A stretch of DNA of 64,000 nt from Truepera sp. (GCA_032027045.1 JAVSMU010000001.1:1323579-1387578), one strand, 5' to 3'. Counted from the stretch's first letter, positions 44,193 through 56,036 are shown. Program-made: numbers and translations. The notes: generated by a model from the letters alone, not told the origin.

Positions 44193-44689
44193 CACTCGCC
44201 CTTCAAAGCAACTGCAGCGTATATGTCTTTACGGCCGTAGCGGGACGGGCGCCTCCCCAGAGCCCGCGGCTCGCCCAGGCCGGCCTTTCGCGCTATCTGC
44301 GAGAAGCGGCCCGGCGGTACCGGGAACGGCACCCACGGCGTGCCCTTGGTTTCGTCGTACTCCACGAGCAGGAACGAGCCACCGGGGCGCAGCCAGCGGG
44401 CTACCTGCCCGACCACTCGCTCCTGGTCGCCAGAGTCCACGAAGTGCAGCGAGTTGGCCATGATGACCCCGTCGAGGTCCGAGAACGGCAGCGGCCGCGT
44501 GAAATCGGCAACGATGGGAACGATCCGAGCCCCTGCCGCCGGCGACGCACCCACGGCCGCCGGTAGCTCGGCGGCGACCCTGTCGACGGCGAAGACAACT
44601 CCGCCTGCCCCAAGTAGCCGGGCCAGTGCACGTGTGAACGTGCCGGAACCGGCACCCAGGTCGGCCCACGTGCCATGCCTACCGGTCAC
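44192..44689 (-). CDS. Class I SAM-dependent methyltransferase (small)
   Basis: A 165-residue protein with motif I TWADLGAGSGTFTRALA, DGVIMANSLHFV and WLRPGGSFLLVEYDE. GTG at 44689 is the only conventional start in frame, but family-like residues (DAAQLIGGG) continue upstream without a usual start codon. The N-terminus may therefore be longer. It is divergent from the DUF1801 gene. Confidence 0.75.
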   Translation of the reverse strand: MTGRHGTWADLGAGSGTFTRALARLLGAGGVVFAVDRVAAELPAAVGASPAAGARIVPIVADFTRPLPFSDLDGVIMANSLHFVDSGDQERVVGQVARWLRPGGSFLLVEYDETKGTPWVPFPVPPGRFSQIARKAGLGEPRALGRRPSRYGRKDIYAAVALKGE

Positions 44690-44770
44690 GCCACCCCCGA
44701 TCAGCTGTGCCGCGTCCGAGATCTCGATGCCGTCAAGCGTACCCGAGAGCCATTGCAGGCCGAAGCGAAC

Positions 44771-44776
44771 TACAAT
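44771..44776 (+). promoter_or_regulatory. Possible -10 box for the DUF1801 gene
   Basis: TACAAT lies about 30 nt upstream of the translation start region of the DUF1801 gene, and GGAGG (44791-44795) follows. No matching -35 is evident. Confidence 0.35.
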
Positions 44777-44807
44777 CGGCCATCTCTACCGGAGGTACGT
44801 GACATTG

Positions 44808-45185
44808 ATGGATGCTTCCCGACTGATCGACGAGCGGATCCAGGCCCTGGCCGATTGGCGAGGGGATGCGTTGGCCACGGTCCGGCGCCTGATCCACGAG
44901 GCCGACGCTGCCATCACGGAGGACGTCAAGTGGGTCAAACCGAGCAACCCCTTGGGGGTGGCGGTCTGGTCGCACGACGGCCTCGTATGTACCGGCGAGG
45001 TCTACAAGGACAAGATCAAGCTGACGTTCGCGCACGGGGCAGCGCTGGCCGACCCACAACGGCTCTTCAACTCCAGCCTCGGCGGTGGCACGCGCCGCGC
45101 CATCGACATCCGGCAAGGTGAGGAGTTGAACGCCGAGGCGTTCAAGGCGCTCGTCGGGGCCGCGGTCGCGTACAACGTCGGCTGA
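44808..45185 (+). CDS. DUF1801 / YdhG-like protein
   Basis: The 125-residue protein matches DUF1801 over its whole length: EDVKWVKPSNPLGVAVWSHD, KDKIKLTFAHGAAL and GGGTRRAIDIRQGEELN. Relatives are small cytoplasmic proteins of unknown biochemical function. GTG at 44799 and TTG at 44805 are alternative starts; the ribosome binding site spacing does not decide between them. Confidence 0.82.
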   Translation: MDASRLIDERIQALADWRGDALATVRRLIHEADAAITEDVKWVKPSNPLGVAVWSHDGLVCTGEVYKDKIKLTFAHGAALADPQRLFNSSLGGGTRRAIDIRQGEELNAEAFKALVGAAVAYNVG

Positions 45186-45283
45186 GCCGGCTGAAGTTCG
45201 ATGACCACCGTTCTGCGCTGGCCGCACTTGACCGGCGGTGGACGACCGCGTCCGAGGCGGACCGGTACTTCGCCCCGGTTCCG

Positions 45284-46483
45284 CTAACCCGCCCGTACCC
45301 TGGCATCCGGCAGGAACACGACGAACAGGCCGAGGATCGGCAACCAGGCGCAGACCCGGTACACGAGTTCTATGCCGTGGGTATCGGCAAGCCCCCCTAG
45401 TAACGCTGCTGCGATCCCGGCTGCGCCGAAGGCCAAGCCGTAAAGCAGGCCCGAGACCATGCCGACGCCGCCCGGCAACAAGTCTTGGGCATAGACCACG
45501 ATAGCGGGGAAAGCCGACGCCATGATGACGCCGATGATGACGCTGAGAACGATCGTCCAAGGGAGGTTCACCCATGGCAGCAGCAGGGTGAACGGCAAAG
45601 CGCCGAGCACGCTGCCCCACAAGACCAGCTTGCGCCCGTAGCGGTCACCGAGCGGCCCGCCGATAACGGTGCCCACGACCACCGCCGCCATGTAGACGAA
45701 GAGCAGTAACTGAGAGTCGCGGATCGTGACGTCGAAGCGCTCGATGAGGAAGAAGGTGTAATAGCTGCCGAGGGCGGCCCCGTATACGGCTTTGGAGAAG
45801 GTCAGAATCACTAGGATCAGGACGGATGCCCGGATGCGGCCGCGGCTGGCGCCGGCGAGGACCGCCCGGCTGCGGTTCAGGAGGTTCGCGAGGTGCCCGC
45901 GGTACCAGTTACCCACCCTGAACAGTACGAACATGGCCAGCACGGCCACCAGCGAGAACAGGCCGATGCTGCGTTGCCCGAACGGCAGGACGATGAACGC
46001 CGCCAACAGCGGGCCCAGTGCGGAACCGAAGTTACCGCCGACCTGGAACACTGATTGGGCCAAGCCCGGCCGCATGCCGGCGGCCATCCTCGCGACCCGT
46101 GAGGCTTCCGGGTGAAAGACGGCGGAGCCCAGGCCCACCAGTGCCGCCGCCGTGACGAGCAGCGCGAAGTTGGTGGCCACGGCGAGCAACAGCAGGCCCG
46201 TCAGGGTCGAGCCCATGCCGATGGCCATGGAGTAGGGCAATGCGCGGCGGTCGGCGACGATACCGACTACTGGCTGGAGCAACGACGCGGTGGACTGGAA
46301 GGTGAGCGTCAGGAGGCCGATCTGCCCGAAGCTGAGCCCGAAGTCGTCTTTCAACATCGGGTAGATGGCAGGCAGCAACGACTGCATGAGGTCGTTCAGG
46401 AAGTGCGAGAAGCTGATCGCCGCTATCACGGTGAAGACCGTGGCGGGTATGGCGCTGGTCCTGATGGCGTTATCGGTTGACAA
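45284..46483 (-). CDS. MFS transporter, fosmidomycin-resistance (Fsr) type
   Basis: This 399-residue 12-helix transporter shows the Fsr pattern HFLNDLMQSLLPAIYPMLK, then FGLSFGQIGLLTLTFQSTAS, and LVGLGSAVFHPEASRVARMA. Fsr proteins export fosmidomycin and related compounds, but the natural substrate here is unknown. TTG start with GGAG 6 nt upstream. Separate from the dehydrogenase gene by a hairpin. Confidence 0.88.
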   Translation of the reverse strand: MSTDNAIRTSAIPATVFTVIAAISFSHFLNDLMQSLLPAIYPMLKDDFGLSFGQIGLLTLTFQSTASLLQPVVGIVADRRALPYSMAIGMGSTLTGLLLLAVATNFALLVTAAALVGLGSAVFHPEASRVARMAAGMRPGLAQSVFQVGGNFGSALGPLLAAFIVLPFGQRSIGLFSLVAVLAMFVLFRVGNWYRGHLANLLNRSRAVLAGASRGRIRASVLILVILTFSKAVYGAALGSYYTFFLIERFDVTIRDSQLLLFVYMAAVVVGTVIGGPLGDRYGRKLVLWGSVLGALPFTLLLPWVNLPWTIVLSVIIGVIMASAFPAIVVYAQDLLPGGVGMVSGLLYGLAFGAAGIAAALLGGLADTHGIELVYRVCAWLPILGLFVVFLPDARVRAG

Positions 46484-46505
46484 CCGGCACTCCAGTCCAA
46501 ACCTC

Positions 46506-46531
46506 GGGGCGCGAGCTTCTCGTCGCGCCCC
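46506..46531 (-). terminator. Hairpin after the 3-hydroxybutyrate dehydrogenase gene
   Basis: GGGGCGCGA (46506-46514) and TCGCGCCCC (46523-46531) form a 9-bp stem with an 8-nt loop between the dehydrogenase stop and the MFS start. A weak T-rich stretch follows on the minus strand. Confidence 0.45.
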
Positions 46532-46548
46532 ACTCTGCTCTCAGGAAT

Positions 46549-47307
46549 CTACCGCGCCGTCCACCCCAGATCGATACTATGAACGCTCCCCGTCACACCC
46601 CACGCGGCTTCCGATACCAGGTAGCTCACGAGGCCCGCAACGTCCTCGGGTTCCAACAGCCGCTTGACCGCCACGTTCTCCAGGAAGACCTTGGCCTCGA
46701 CCTCTTGGGGCGCGATGTTGCGGGTGCGTGCCTGATCGAGAATCTGTGCCTCCACCAGGGGCGTGCGCACGTATGCCGGCGCAACGACGTTGGCGGTTAT
46801 GCCGTGCTGGCCGCCCTCCAATGCCGCCACGCGGGCAAGGCCGACCACGCCGTGCTTGGCGGAAACGTACGCTCCCTTGAAGGGGCTGGCCGTCAGGCTG
46901 TGCGCGCTGCCCATGTACACCAGGCGGCCGTTGCCGCTGCGTTTGAGCGCCTCCCAGGCGTACTTGGTAAGCAGGAAAGGGCCCGTGAGCATGAGGGCGA
47001 GCATGTCGTCCCAGCGGTCCTCCGGAAAGTCGGCAAGGGAGTCGATGTGCTGATACCCGGCGTTGATCACCGCCACGTCCAACGCGCCGGCTGCCTCGAC
47101 CGTGCCGGCAACCGCGGCGGCGCAACCGGCGCGCGTCGCCAGGTCGGCAACGACGTGACGGCAGCCGAGCCTGCCGGCCACTTCCGCGGCAGCGGCCTCG
47201 TTCCGGTCGGCGATCACGACGCTCAGGCCGTCCGCCACCAGCCTCTCGGCACACGCAGCGCCTATGCCGCTCGCCCCGCCCGTCACTAAAGCTGTTCGGT
47301 CGGCCAT
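46549..47307 (-). CDS. bdhA: 3-Hydroxybutyrate dehydrogenase (SDR family)
   Basis: A 252-residue short-chain dehydrogenase with NAD-binding [22 protein letters not shown], and the Ser-Tyr-Lys catalytic set in [20 protein letters not shown]. The HSLTASPFK region and [13 protein letters not shown] match bacterial D-3-hydroxybutyrate dehydrogenases, which interconvert 3-hydroxybutyrate and acetoacetate. ATG start with a TAAAAT box ending 9 nt before it, consistent with an almost leaderless transcript. Confidence 0.85.
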   Translation of the reverse strand: MADRTALVTGGASGIGAACAERLVADGLSVVIADRNEAAAAEVAGRLGCRHVVADLATRAGCAAAVAGTVEAAGALDVAVINAGYQHIDSLADFPEDRWDDMLALMLTGPFLLTKYAWEALKRSGNGRLVYMGSAHSLTASPFKGAYVSAKHGVVGLARVAALEGGQHGITANVVAPAYVRTPLVEAQILDQARTRNIAPQEVEAKVFLENVAVKRLLEPEDVAGLVSYLVSEAAWGVTGSVHSIDLGWTAR

Positions 47308-47366
47308 GGTGGGTCGATTTTACGTCCGTTCTCGCGGTGGATGCACGAACCGGTTCCTCACGCCCG

Positions 47367-47750
47367 TTACCGCCAGCCGCCTCTCTCCAGCCCTTCTCGC
47401 ACCCCCTTGTGGTCGGCATCGGTGGGTGGCGGGCTCACCACCTGAAAGGTGATCAGGCGCGTAGTCGCCTTGACGCCCCGCGTGTGCCCGGCGGCCATGA
47501 AGGCGATGGCGCCCGGTTTCAGTGCCTTGTCGCCGCTCTCGGTGGCCAGCACTCCCTCCCCCTCCAGCACCACCAGCGCGATGTCGACCCCCGGGGCGTG
47601 CACGGGGATGAACTGGCCGGCCTCGAAGGCCACGACCATGCCTTGCAGGTGAGCGCCCCGGCCGAAAGGTGTGGCGGTGAAGCCCTCGGCACGGAAGTGG
47701 GCGGATTCTGAATAGTGTTGGTGGAAGGTGGCGGCAAGCTCGTTTGTCAT
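47367..47750 (-). CDS. Cupin-domain protein
   Basis: A protein of about 127 residues with the two cupin motifs in reduced form: FIPVHAPGVDIALVVLEGEG and LKPGAIAFMAAGHTRGVKA. The first motif has one histidine, so the metal site may be partial. It could be a small regulator or isomerase. I prefer the ATG at 47750; an upstream in-frame ATG and GTG exist. Separate from the dehydrogenase gene by 59 nt. Confidence 0.75.
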   Translation of the reverse strand: MTNELAATFHQHYSESAHFRAEGFTATPFGRGAHLQGMVVAFEAGQFIPVHAPGVDIALVVLEGEGVLATESGDKALKPGAIAFMAAGHTRGVKATTRLITFQVVSPPPTDADHKGVREGLERGGWR

Positions 47751-47848
47751 GCAGCACGGTAGGCCCACCTCGGGAGCGCCGCAATGACCTGCATCATTTC
47801 GGACCATGGGTGCGGGGGCGCAAGTAATCCACGTCCCGGCCCCTCGCC

Positions 47849-49018
47849 CTACTGCGCCGCGACTTTCGGCGGACCTGCCTGCCCCGCCAACTCCAGCATC
47901 ACTCGCTCCAGCACGTCTACCGCGAGCAGGTACTCCCGCAACACCAGGCGCTCCTCAGGCGTGTGGTCGAGGTTCGAATCACCCGGTCCGTAGGCCACCA
48001 TGGGAGCGTTCCAGTGGGGCGCCACCACGTTCATGTCTGAAGTGCCGGTCTTGAGGCTCGGCCGAGGGCTGCCGCCGACGCTGCGGATGGCGACTCGGAA
48101 GGCCCGGGCGAGTTCGCTGCCGCTATCCGACCGGTAGGCGTCGAGCGGTGCCGTGAGGTCCACGGTGACACCGCTGGGCAGGGGCAGCCCGGCGATGGCG
48201 CCTGCCAACGCTGCTCCGCTCCAGCGAGGCGGCAGCCTCAGGCTGACGCGGGCGCGGCACCACTCCTCGAGACCGTCGCCGCCCGACTCCATGGCTATGA
48301 GCGACACCTGCAGACGCTCGAACAGCCTCTCCACGCCAAGGTTGTCGCGGTTCACCCAGTCGCGCAGACCAGTGAACGCGTCCACGGCGGCCTCGGCGGC
48401 CGTGGTTTCCTCCCGCGAGGAATGCGCGCCCCTGCGCACTGCCGTGTACGTAACCCCGAGCCGCCCCTTGTAACCGAGCGTGTATCGCTCCCAGCCGCTC
48501 GGCTCGCCCACGATCACGAGGTCGGGCACCTGGTAGGCGGCTGTGGCGTAGTGCGCGCCGCGGCTGCTGGGTGCTTCCTCCTCGACCGCCCCGATGAACG
48601 TGAAACTCAAGCGCTCCCACACGCCCACGGGCAGGCGCGTGGCCGCCACGAGCGCGGCGCACAGGCTGCCCTTGGCGTCCACGGACCCGCGGCCGTGAAG
48701 CACGCCGTCCTCCACTCGCACCGGGATCTCGCCGGGCACCGTGTCCATGTGCCCCAAGAAGGTCACGTTGAGAGGCCCCTTACCCCACACGGCCACCGCG
48801 TTGCCGACGGGGTCGACGAACGCGTCGCGGGCCCAGCCGCGGGCGGCCGCCACCAGGAGCTCCGCCACGCCCCGCTCGTGGCCCGAGGGGCTGGGGTTGG
48901 CCACCACCCCGGTGAGCAGCCTCACCGCCTCGTGGTCCGTGAGGCCGCGGCCCGGCTCAAGGCCCGCGGACACGTGACCGCCTTTCGCCACCCCTGGCCG
49001 CGACCGGGTAGTGCTCAC
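47849..49018 (-). CDS. lysK: LysW-lysine hydrolase
   Basis: The 389-residue M20-family zinc hydrolase releases lysine (or ornithine) from the LysW carrier, the last step of the pathway. Metal ligands are seen in LGHMDTVPG (H), GRGSVDAKGSL (D), GAVEEEAPSSRGA (E-E), IVGEPSGW (E) and DSNLDHTPEERL (H). The first 28 residues are an extra N-terminal piece; a second GTG at 48973 is possible, but GTG at 49018 overlaps the lysJ stop as GTGA, like every other junction in the operon. Last gene of the unit. Confidence 0.92.
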   Translation of the reverse strand: MSTTRSRPGVAKGGHVSAGLEPGRGLTDHEAVRLLTGVVANPSPSGHERGVAELLVAAARGWARDAFVDPVGNAVAVWGKGPLNVTFLGHMDTVPGEIPVRVEDGVLHGRGSVDAKGSLCAALVAATRLPVGVWERLSFTFIGAVEEEAPSSRGAHYATAAYQVPDLVIVGEPSGWERYTLGYKGRLGVTYTAVRRGAHSSREETTAAEAAVDAFTGLRDWVNRDNLGVERLFERLQVSLIAMESGGDGLEEWCRARVSLRLPPRWSGAALAGAIAGLPLPSGVTVDLTAPLDAYRSDSGSELARAFRVAIRSVGGSPRPSLKTGTSDMNVVAPHWNAPMVAYGPGDSNLDHTPEERLVLREYLLAVDVLERVMLELAGQAGPPKVAAQ

Positions 49019-50183
49019 GCGGCCAGCTCCTCTGCCACCAACTCGACGGCGCGGTCGACCTCGGCGGCGCTCACGACGAGGGGCGGCAGGAACCTCACCA
49101 CGGTGGCGCCGGCGGCCACAGTCAACAGTCCGCGTTCCCGCAGCCCCGCCACCACCGGCCCTACCCGCTCGCGCAGCTCCATGCCGACCATGAGGCCGCG
49201 GCCGCGCACGTCTCGCACCCTCGGGCTGTTCAACGCCAGCAGGCCCGCCATCAGCCGCTCGCCCATCGCGGTCGCGTTGCGCAGGAGGTCGCGCTCCTCG
49301 ATCTCGTCCAGCACCGTCAACGCGGCAGCGCATGCGAGCGGGTTGCCGCCGAAGGTGGAGCCGTGCCCACCCCGAGGCATGGCGCGAGCCACGGTGTCCG
49401 TCATCAGCGTGGCCCCGATCGGCACCCCGCCGGCCAGCCCCTTGGCCAGAGTGACCAGGTCGGGGACCACCCCCATGCCTTGGGCGGCCAAGAACGTGCC
49501 GGTTCGGCCCACGCCGCACTGCACCTCGTCGAACACGAGCAGCGCGCCGTGTGTCCGCGTGAGGTCGCGGGCCCGCTCGAGGTAGCCCGGGGGTGCCACG
49601 TGGACGCCGCCCTCCCCCTGGATCGGTTCCACGAAGAACGCCGCCGTGGAGCCGTCGATGGCCGACTCCAGCGCCTCCAAGTCGCCGAAGGTCACGAACT
49701 CTGCCTCCCCAGGGAGCGGCTCGAAGGGGCGGCGGTAGCCCGCCTCCCAGGTAAGGGCCAGGGAGCCGAGGGTCCGCCCAGCGAAGCCGCGCTTGGCTGC
49801 GACGACCCGGGTGCGTTGGGTGGCAGCGCGCGCCCACTTGATGGCCGCCTCGTTCGCCTCGCTGCCGGAGTTGGACAAGAAGGCACGCTCGAGCGGCGCG
49901 CCGACGACCCGGAAGAGGCGCTCGAGGAACTCGGCCCGCACGTCGTTCGCCTGGCTCTGCGGGCAGACGATCAGCCGCTCGGCCTGCCTGGCGATGGCGG
50001 CCGCGAGCCGCCGGTTGCCATGCCCGACGCTGGCGATCCCTATCCCGGCCATGAAGTCGAGGTAATCGCGGCCGTCGGCGTCGTAGAGGTACGCGCCCTC
50101 CCCCCTCACGAAGGCCGCCATGGGCGAGTAGAGGGTCGAGGCGTGGCGAGCCTCGCGCTCCATCAGCGCGGCGGTAGCGGCCT

Positions 50184-50187
<4 letters not shown>
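49015..50187 (-). CDS. lysJ: LysW-lysine aminotransferase
   Basis: The 390-residue class III (ArgD/LysJ) PLP aminotransferase shows LSNSGSEANEAAIKWARAA and FFVEPIQGEGGV. It also has LLVFDEVQCGVGRTG (PLP-ring Asp) and the PLP lysine in VTLAKGLAGGVPIGA. It converts LysW-bound aminoadipate semialdehyde to LysW-lysine using glutamate. GTG start overlaps the lysZ stop (GTGA). Confidence 0.93.
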
Positions 50188-52871
<2,684 letters not shown>

Positions 52872-52875
<4 letters not shown>

Positions 52876-53036
52876 TCGCCCCAGTCCTCGGCTTCCTCGG
52901 GCGCCGGCTCGAGCCTCAAGGGATCGAGTCCGACGACCTCCAACTCCGCGCCCTCGTCGGTCACGAGGATCTCGCCGAGCATGAGGCTGGAAGGGTCTAC
53001 GGTCAGGCGTCCCTGGGGCGTGTCGATGAGTTGCAT
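52872..53036 (-). CDS. lysW: LysW amino-group carrier protein, cysteine-free variant
   Basis: This 54-residue protein ends in [20 protein letters not shown] then EDWGE, the universal LysW tail whose last Glu carries the growing amino acid. Typical LysW proteins have a zinc ribbon with two CxxC pairs in the N-terminal half. Here the matching spots read DTPQG and VTDEG and no cysteine is present at all. I chose the ATG at 53036 (GGAGG 5 nt upstream), which gives the usual length. First gene of the lysine operon. Confidence 0.93.
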
Positions 53037-53194
53037 GGTCTCCTCCATCGGCCGTGATCCAGCTAGCGCTGCTGCTGGCGTTGGCTTGTTCACTCAGTGG
53101 CCGGAGCCCGGACAAGCAACCCAGGCGTTCCGCGCTTTCGTTTCGAAGGTGTGACGACTTCCGAAGCCGGCGGCGGCACTGACGAACGAGGGGC

Positions 53195-53224
53195 AGTCTA
53201 GTTCGCCCCGCGGGAGCCTGTCAA
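53195..53224 (-). promoter_or_regulatory. Promoter of the lysW-K operon
   Basis: On the minus strand TTGACA (53224-53219) and TAGACT (53200-53195) are separated by 18 bp, nearly consensus. Transcription would start near 53188, giving a leader of about 150 nt before lysW. The leader contains a possible 29-codon ORF (GTG 53179 to TGA 53090) with a KRKR stretch and some short hairpins. The remaining gap to the MgtE gene (53225-53367) shows nothing recognisable. Confidence 0.75.
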
Positions 53225-53367
53225 CCACACGGATATACGATGCCGATGGGCTCCAGTGACGATTCTAAAGCATTGCGATCAGCAGCCGCGGACATCGTAA
53301 GTTGTGGGTTGAGGATACGAGGGGATGCGGGCAGTATGTCCGCCACGGCTTTCGATTCGAAGGCGGT

Positions 53368-54759
53368 CTACAGTAACGTTCCCGTTAGCACCAGCTTGGC
53401 CAGCGCGAAGAAGATGACGATGCCGGTCACGTCGACGATGGTGGCCACGAACGGCGTGGACGAGGCCGCCGGGTCGGCGCCGAGTCGCTTGAGCGCGATG
53501 GGCAGCAGCGAACCAGTGAGAGAGCCCCACAGCACGACACCGACGAGCGACATGAAGATGGTCAGGCCGATGAGCAACCAGTTGCCGCCGTAGGCGTCGA
53601 AGACCAGGCCCCAGATTGCGACGCGGATGAACCCGAGGGCGCCGAGCATCAGCCCCAGCACGAGGCCGGCGCCGAGTTCGCGGCGCATGATCTGCCACCA
53701 GTCGCGCACGCCCACCTCGCCGAGGGCCATGGCGCGCGTCACGAGTGCGGCCGCCTGCGACCCGGAGTTGCCGCCACTGGAGATGATGAGCGGCAGGAAC
53801 AGCGCCAGCACCACGGCGCTGGCGATCTCGGCCTCGAAGAAACCCATGGCCGTCGCGGTAAGGGTCTGGCCGAGGAACAGCAGCACGAGCCAGAAGGCCC
53901 GCTTGCGGATGACCTTGCCCAGCGAGATGCTCAGGTACGGCTCGTCGAGGGCCTCCACCCCACCGAGCATCTGGATGTCCTCCGTTGCCTCCTCCTCGGC
54001 CACGTCGAAGACGTCGTCGACGGTCACGATGCCGACGATCACCCCCTTGGAGTCGACTACGGGCAACGCCGAGCGGTCGTGCTTGCGGAACACGGCCACG
54101 GCGGTCTCCTGGTCGTCGGAGGCGTGCAGGGCGACGAACGTCTCGTCGATCATGTCGGCGATGCGCGTGCCGGGGTCCACCAGCAGCATCTCACGCATGC
54201 GCAGGTCGTCGATCAGCACCCCTCCAGGACCAGTCACGTAGACCACGTTCAACGTCTCCGAGTCGCTCCCGTACACGCGCACGTGCTCGAGGGCCTCGGC
54301 CACCGTCCAGTGCCGCTTGACCGCCACGTAATCGGGCGTCATGAGGCGCCCGATGGAGTCCTCCGGGTAGTTGAGGAGTCTCGTGGCCACGTCGCGCTCT
54401 TCGGGCGTGAGCAGGTTCATGAGCCGGCGGGTCACCTCGCCCGGGAGTTCCTCGAGCAGCGCCGTGCGGTCGTCGGCCGACATCTCGTTGAGGATCCCCG
54501 CCACTTCGCGGTCGCCAAGGTTCCTTATCAGGCGCTCTTGCGAGGCGAGGCCCAGGTACTCGAAGGTGTCCAGCGCCCGCTCCTTGTCGAGCAGCCTGAA
54601 CACGATGGCCTCCACCTCGTAAGGCAGGCTCTCCAACACCTCGGCAAGGTCGGGCGGCTCGAACGGCCTGAGCCGGTTGTGAAGCGCGTCGAAGTGCCGT
54701 CCGTGGACCAGTTCCGTGAGCTCGGCTAGCAGTTCTTGGCGGGTATCGGTCTCAGACAT
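53368..54759 (-). CDS. mgtE: MgtE magnesium transporter
   Basis: The 463-residue channel has the complete MgtE layout. The N-domain covers about residues 1-130 (PPDLAEVLESLPYEVEAIVF). Two CBS domains span about 130-260 (IGRLMTPDYVAV and ALPVVDSKGVIVGIVTVDDV). The five-helix pore contains PLIISSGGNSGSQAAALVTR and ADPAASSTPFVATIVDVTG. Mg2+ uptake is gated by cytosolic Mg2+. AGGA lies 7 nt before the ATG. The stop is followed by the lysine operon promoter region. Confidence 0.95.
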   Translation of the reverse strand: MSETDTRQELLAELTELVHGRHFDALHNRLRPFEPPDLAEVLESLPYEVEAIVFRLLDKERALDTFEYLGLASQERLIRNLGDREVAGILNEMSADDRTALLEELPGEVTRRLMNLLTPEERDVATRLLNYPEDSIGRLMTPDYVAVKRHWTVAEALEHVRVYGSDSETLNVVYVTGPGGVLIDDLRMREMLLVDPGTRIADMIDETFVALHASDDQETAVAVFRKHDRSALPVVDSKGVIVGIVTVDDVFDVAEEEATEDIQMLGGVEALDEPYLSISLGKVIRKRAFWLVLLFLGQTLTATAMGFFEAEIASAVVLALFLPLIISSGGNSGSQAAALVTRAMALGEVGVRDWWQIMRRELGAGLVLGLMLGALGFIRVAIWGLVFDAYGGNWLLIGLTIFMSLVGVVLWGSLTGSLLPIALKRLGADPAASSTPFVATIVDVTGIVIFFALAKLVLTGTLL

Positions 54760-54804
54760 GGTCTCGTCCTAAAGGTGAGGTGGTCGCGTACCTGGCTTCA
54801 CAAT

Positions 54805-54827
54805 CGCACTAGCGAATTGCTAGTGCG
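54805..54827. repeat. Inverted repeat between the HD and mgtE genes
   Basis: Perfect 9-bp arms CGCACTAGC and GCTAGTGCG flank GAATT. On the minus strand it lies 36 nt after the HD gene stop and 46 nt before mgtE, so it could be a weak terminator or an operator for mgtE. No T-run follows. Confidence 0.5.
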
Positions 54828-54862
54828 GCAAACCACAAGCTAACTGGGAGAGAGCGGGGCCA

Positions 54863-55453
54863 TCAGTTCAGTTCGTCCAGGGTGAGGCTGAACGACGGCA
54901 CGAACTCATCCAGGAAGTACCGCACGGCCGGATCCTCCAGTCCCTGGAGCTCGCGGTGGATGGCCTGCTCCGCCCGCTCGAACTCCTCGTTCCCGGCCTT
55001 GGCTTCCTCGAGGCACTTGAGGTACGCGGAGATCTTGTCGGCGTGCTTAACGAGCCGCCAGCTTGCCGCGTCTTCGGTGGCCGGGAAGAACAGCGGCGTG
55101 TAGTCGGCCCGAAGCTCGGGCGGCAGCATACCCACCAGGCGCTGGCGCGCCACGGTCTCGATGCCGCCGAGTGCCTCCTTGATGCTGGGACTGAAGTACT
55201 TGATGGGCGTCGGCACGTCTCCCGTGATGACCTCCTCCGCGTCGTGGAACACCGCCAGCAACGCCGTGCGATCTGGATCGAAGGCACCACCGAAGAACCG
55301 GTTATGGATGAGCGCCAGCGCGTGCGCGATCATGGCGACCTGCAACGAGTGCTCCTGCGTGTTCTCCGCGCGCGTGTTGCGCATGAGGCCCCAACGGTGG
55401 ATGAACTTGAGTCTGGCGAGGTAGGCGAAGAAATGACTAGTCACGCTCGCCAT
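54863..55453 (-). CDS. HD-domain 5'-deoxynucleotidase, YfbR-like
   Basis: The 196-residue protein aligns with E. coli YfbR: SHFFAYLARLKFIHRWGLMR, ENTQEHSLQVAMIAHALA (first His), AVFHDAEEVITGDVPTPIKY (HD pair) and SLVKHADKISAYLKCLEEA in the form RLVKHADKISAYL. Members hydrolyse deoxynucleoside monophosphates. I chose the ATG at 55453 because homology starts there; the frame runs 18 codons further. Confidence 0.9.
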   Translation of the reverse strand: MASVTSHFFAYLARLKFIHRWGLMRNTRAENTQEHSLQVAMIAHALALIHNRFFGGAFDPDRTALLAVFHDAEEVITGDVPTPIKYFSPSIKEALGGIETVARQRLVGMLPPELRADYTPLFFPATEDAASWRLVKHADKISAYLKCLEEAKAGNEEFERAEQAIHRELQGLEDPAVRYFLDEFVPSFSLTLDELN

Positions 55454-55475
55454 CGTATCCGTATGAAACAATCCA

Positions 55476-55504
55476 TTGACGACGGGGCCGGGCATCATTA
55501 GGCT
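55476..55504 (+). promoter_or_regulatory. Promoter of the small lipoprotein gene
   Basis: TTGACG (55476-55481), 17-bp spacer and TAGGCT (55499-55504) precede AGGAGG (55513-55518) and a GTG start at 55525. The region also holds the divergent start of the YfbR-like gene. Confidence 0.55.
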
Positions 55505-55524
55505 CAATCAGTAGGAGGACATAA

Positions 55525-55887
55525 GTGAAGCGTCTCGCTTTCATTGCCATTGGTCTTATCGCGGTCTTACTGGCCGCCTGTGCGCCCGCGCCATCCGTGG
55601 CCACCAACGTGCCCGTGACCCTCATCTCCGTGTCGGTGCCGGCCACCAAGGGCGACACCGTCGTCCTGCAGGGCCGCTACTTCGGGGACGGTCGCACAGG
55701 TGGCGAGGCCGTCAACTACGTGATCGTCGGCGCCAACGCCGAGGGCAGTGGAGGCCAGAAGGCCAAGGTCCTCAGCTGGACCCCCACCCGCATCGAGTTC
55801 GTTGCGCCGGAAACGGGCGGCAACGGTTGGGTGTTCGTGTTCGCCGGTGGGGTGAAGAGCAACGGCCTTCCGACCAACCTGCCCTGA
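55525..55887 (+). CDS. Small lipoprotein with IPT/TIG-like domain
   Basis: A 120-residue protein with a lipoprotein signal (lipobox LAAC, cysteine near residue 19). A single Ig-like beta-sandwich follows: VPVTLISVSVPATKGDTVVL, YFGDGRTGGEAVNYVIVGA, LSWTPTRIEFVAPETG. It fits the IPT/TIG fold used in surface binding. GTG start with AGGAGG. The sequence after the stop contains three copies of a GCCCTGAA motif. Confidence 0.75.
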   Translation: MKRLAFIAIGLIAVLLAACAPAPSVATNVPVTLISVSVPATKGDTVVLQGRYFGDGRTGGEAVNYVIVGANAEGSGGQKAKVLSWTPTRIEFVAPETGGNGWVFVFAGGVKSNGLPTNLP

Positions 55888-55980
55888 AGCGCTGCACGCA
55901 CGTGCCCTGAACCACGATACGAACCTGCCCTGAACCAGGCACGCTCTCGCAGCAGATCTTTTGTCACCCGCGATGACGCA

Positions 55981-56008
55981 GCCGGGCCGCCCACCTAGGC
56001 GGCCCGGC
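55981..56008 (+). terminator. Terminator-like hairpin before hisS
   Basis: GCCGGGCCGC (55981-55990) and GCGGCCCGGC (55999-56008) form a stem of 10-11 bp followed by ACGTTTC. It separates the lipoprotein gene from hisS. Confidence 0.6.
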
Positions 56009-56036
56009 ACGTTTCTGCCGTTAGCGGGCCCAGGTG

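Noticed and set aside
44340..44798. N-terminal extension of the DUF1801 frame over the methyltransferase gene
   Set aside because: The extension is antisense to conserved methyltransferase motifs, and DUF1801 homology starts only after the ATG at 44808.
53037..53188. Lysine riboswitch (L-box) upstream of lysW
   Set aside because: The leader is about 150 nt and I could not see the conserved five-helix L-box core; a leader-peptide mechanism is only a weak alternative.
54760..54862. M-box (magnesium) riboswitch upstream of mgtE
   Set aside because: The interval is about 100 nt, too short for the usual M-box, and only one simple inverted repeat is present.
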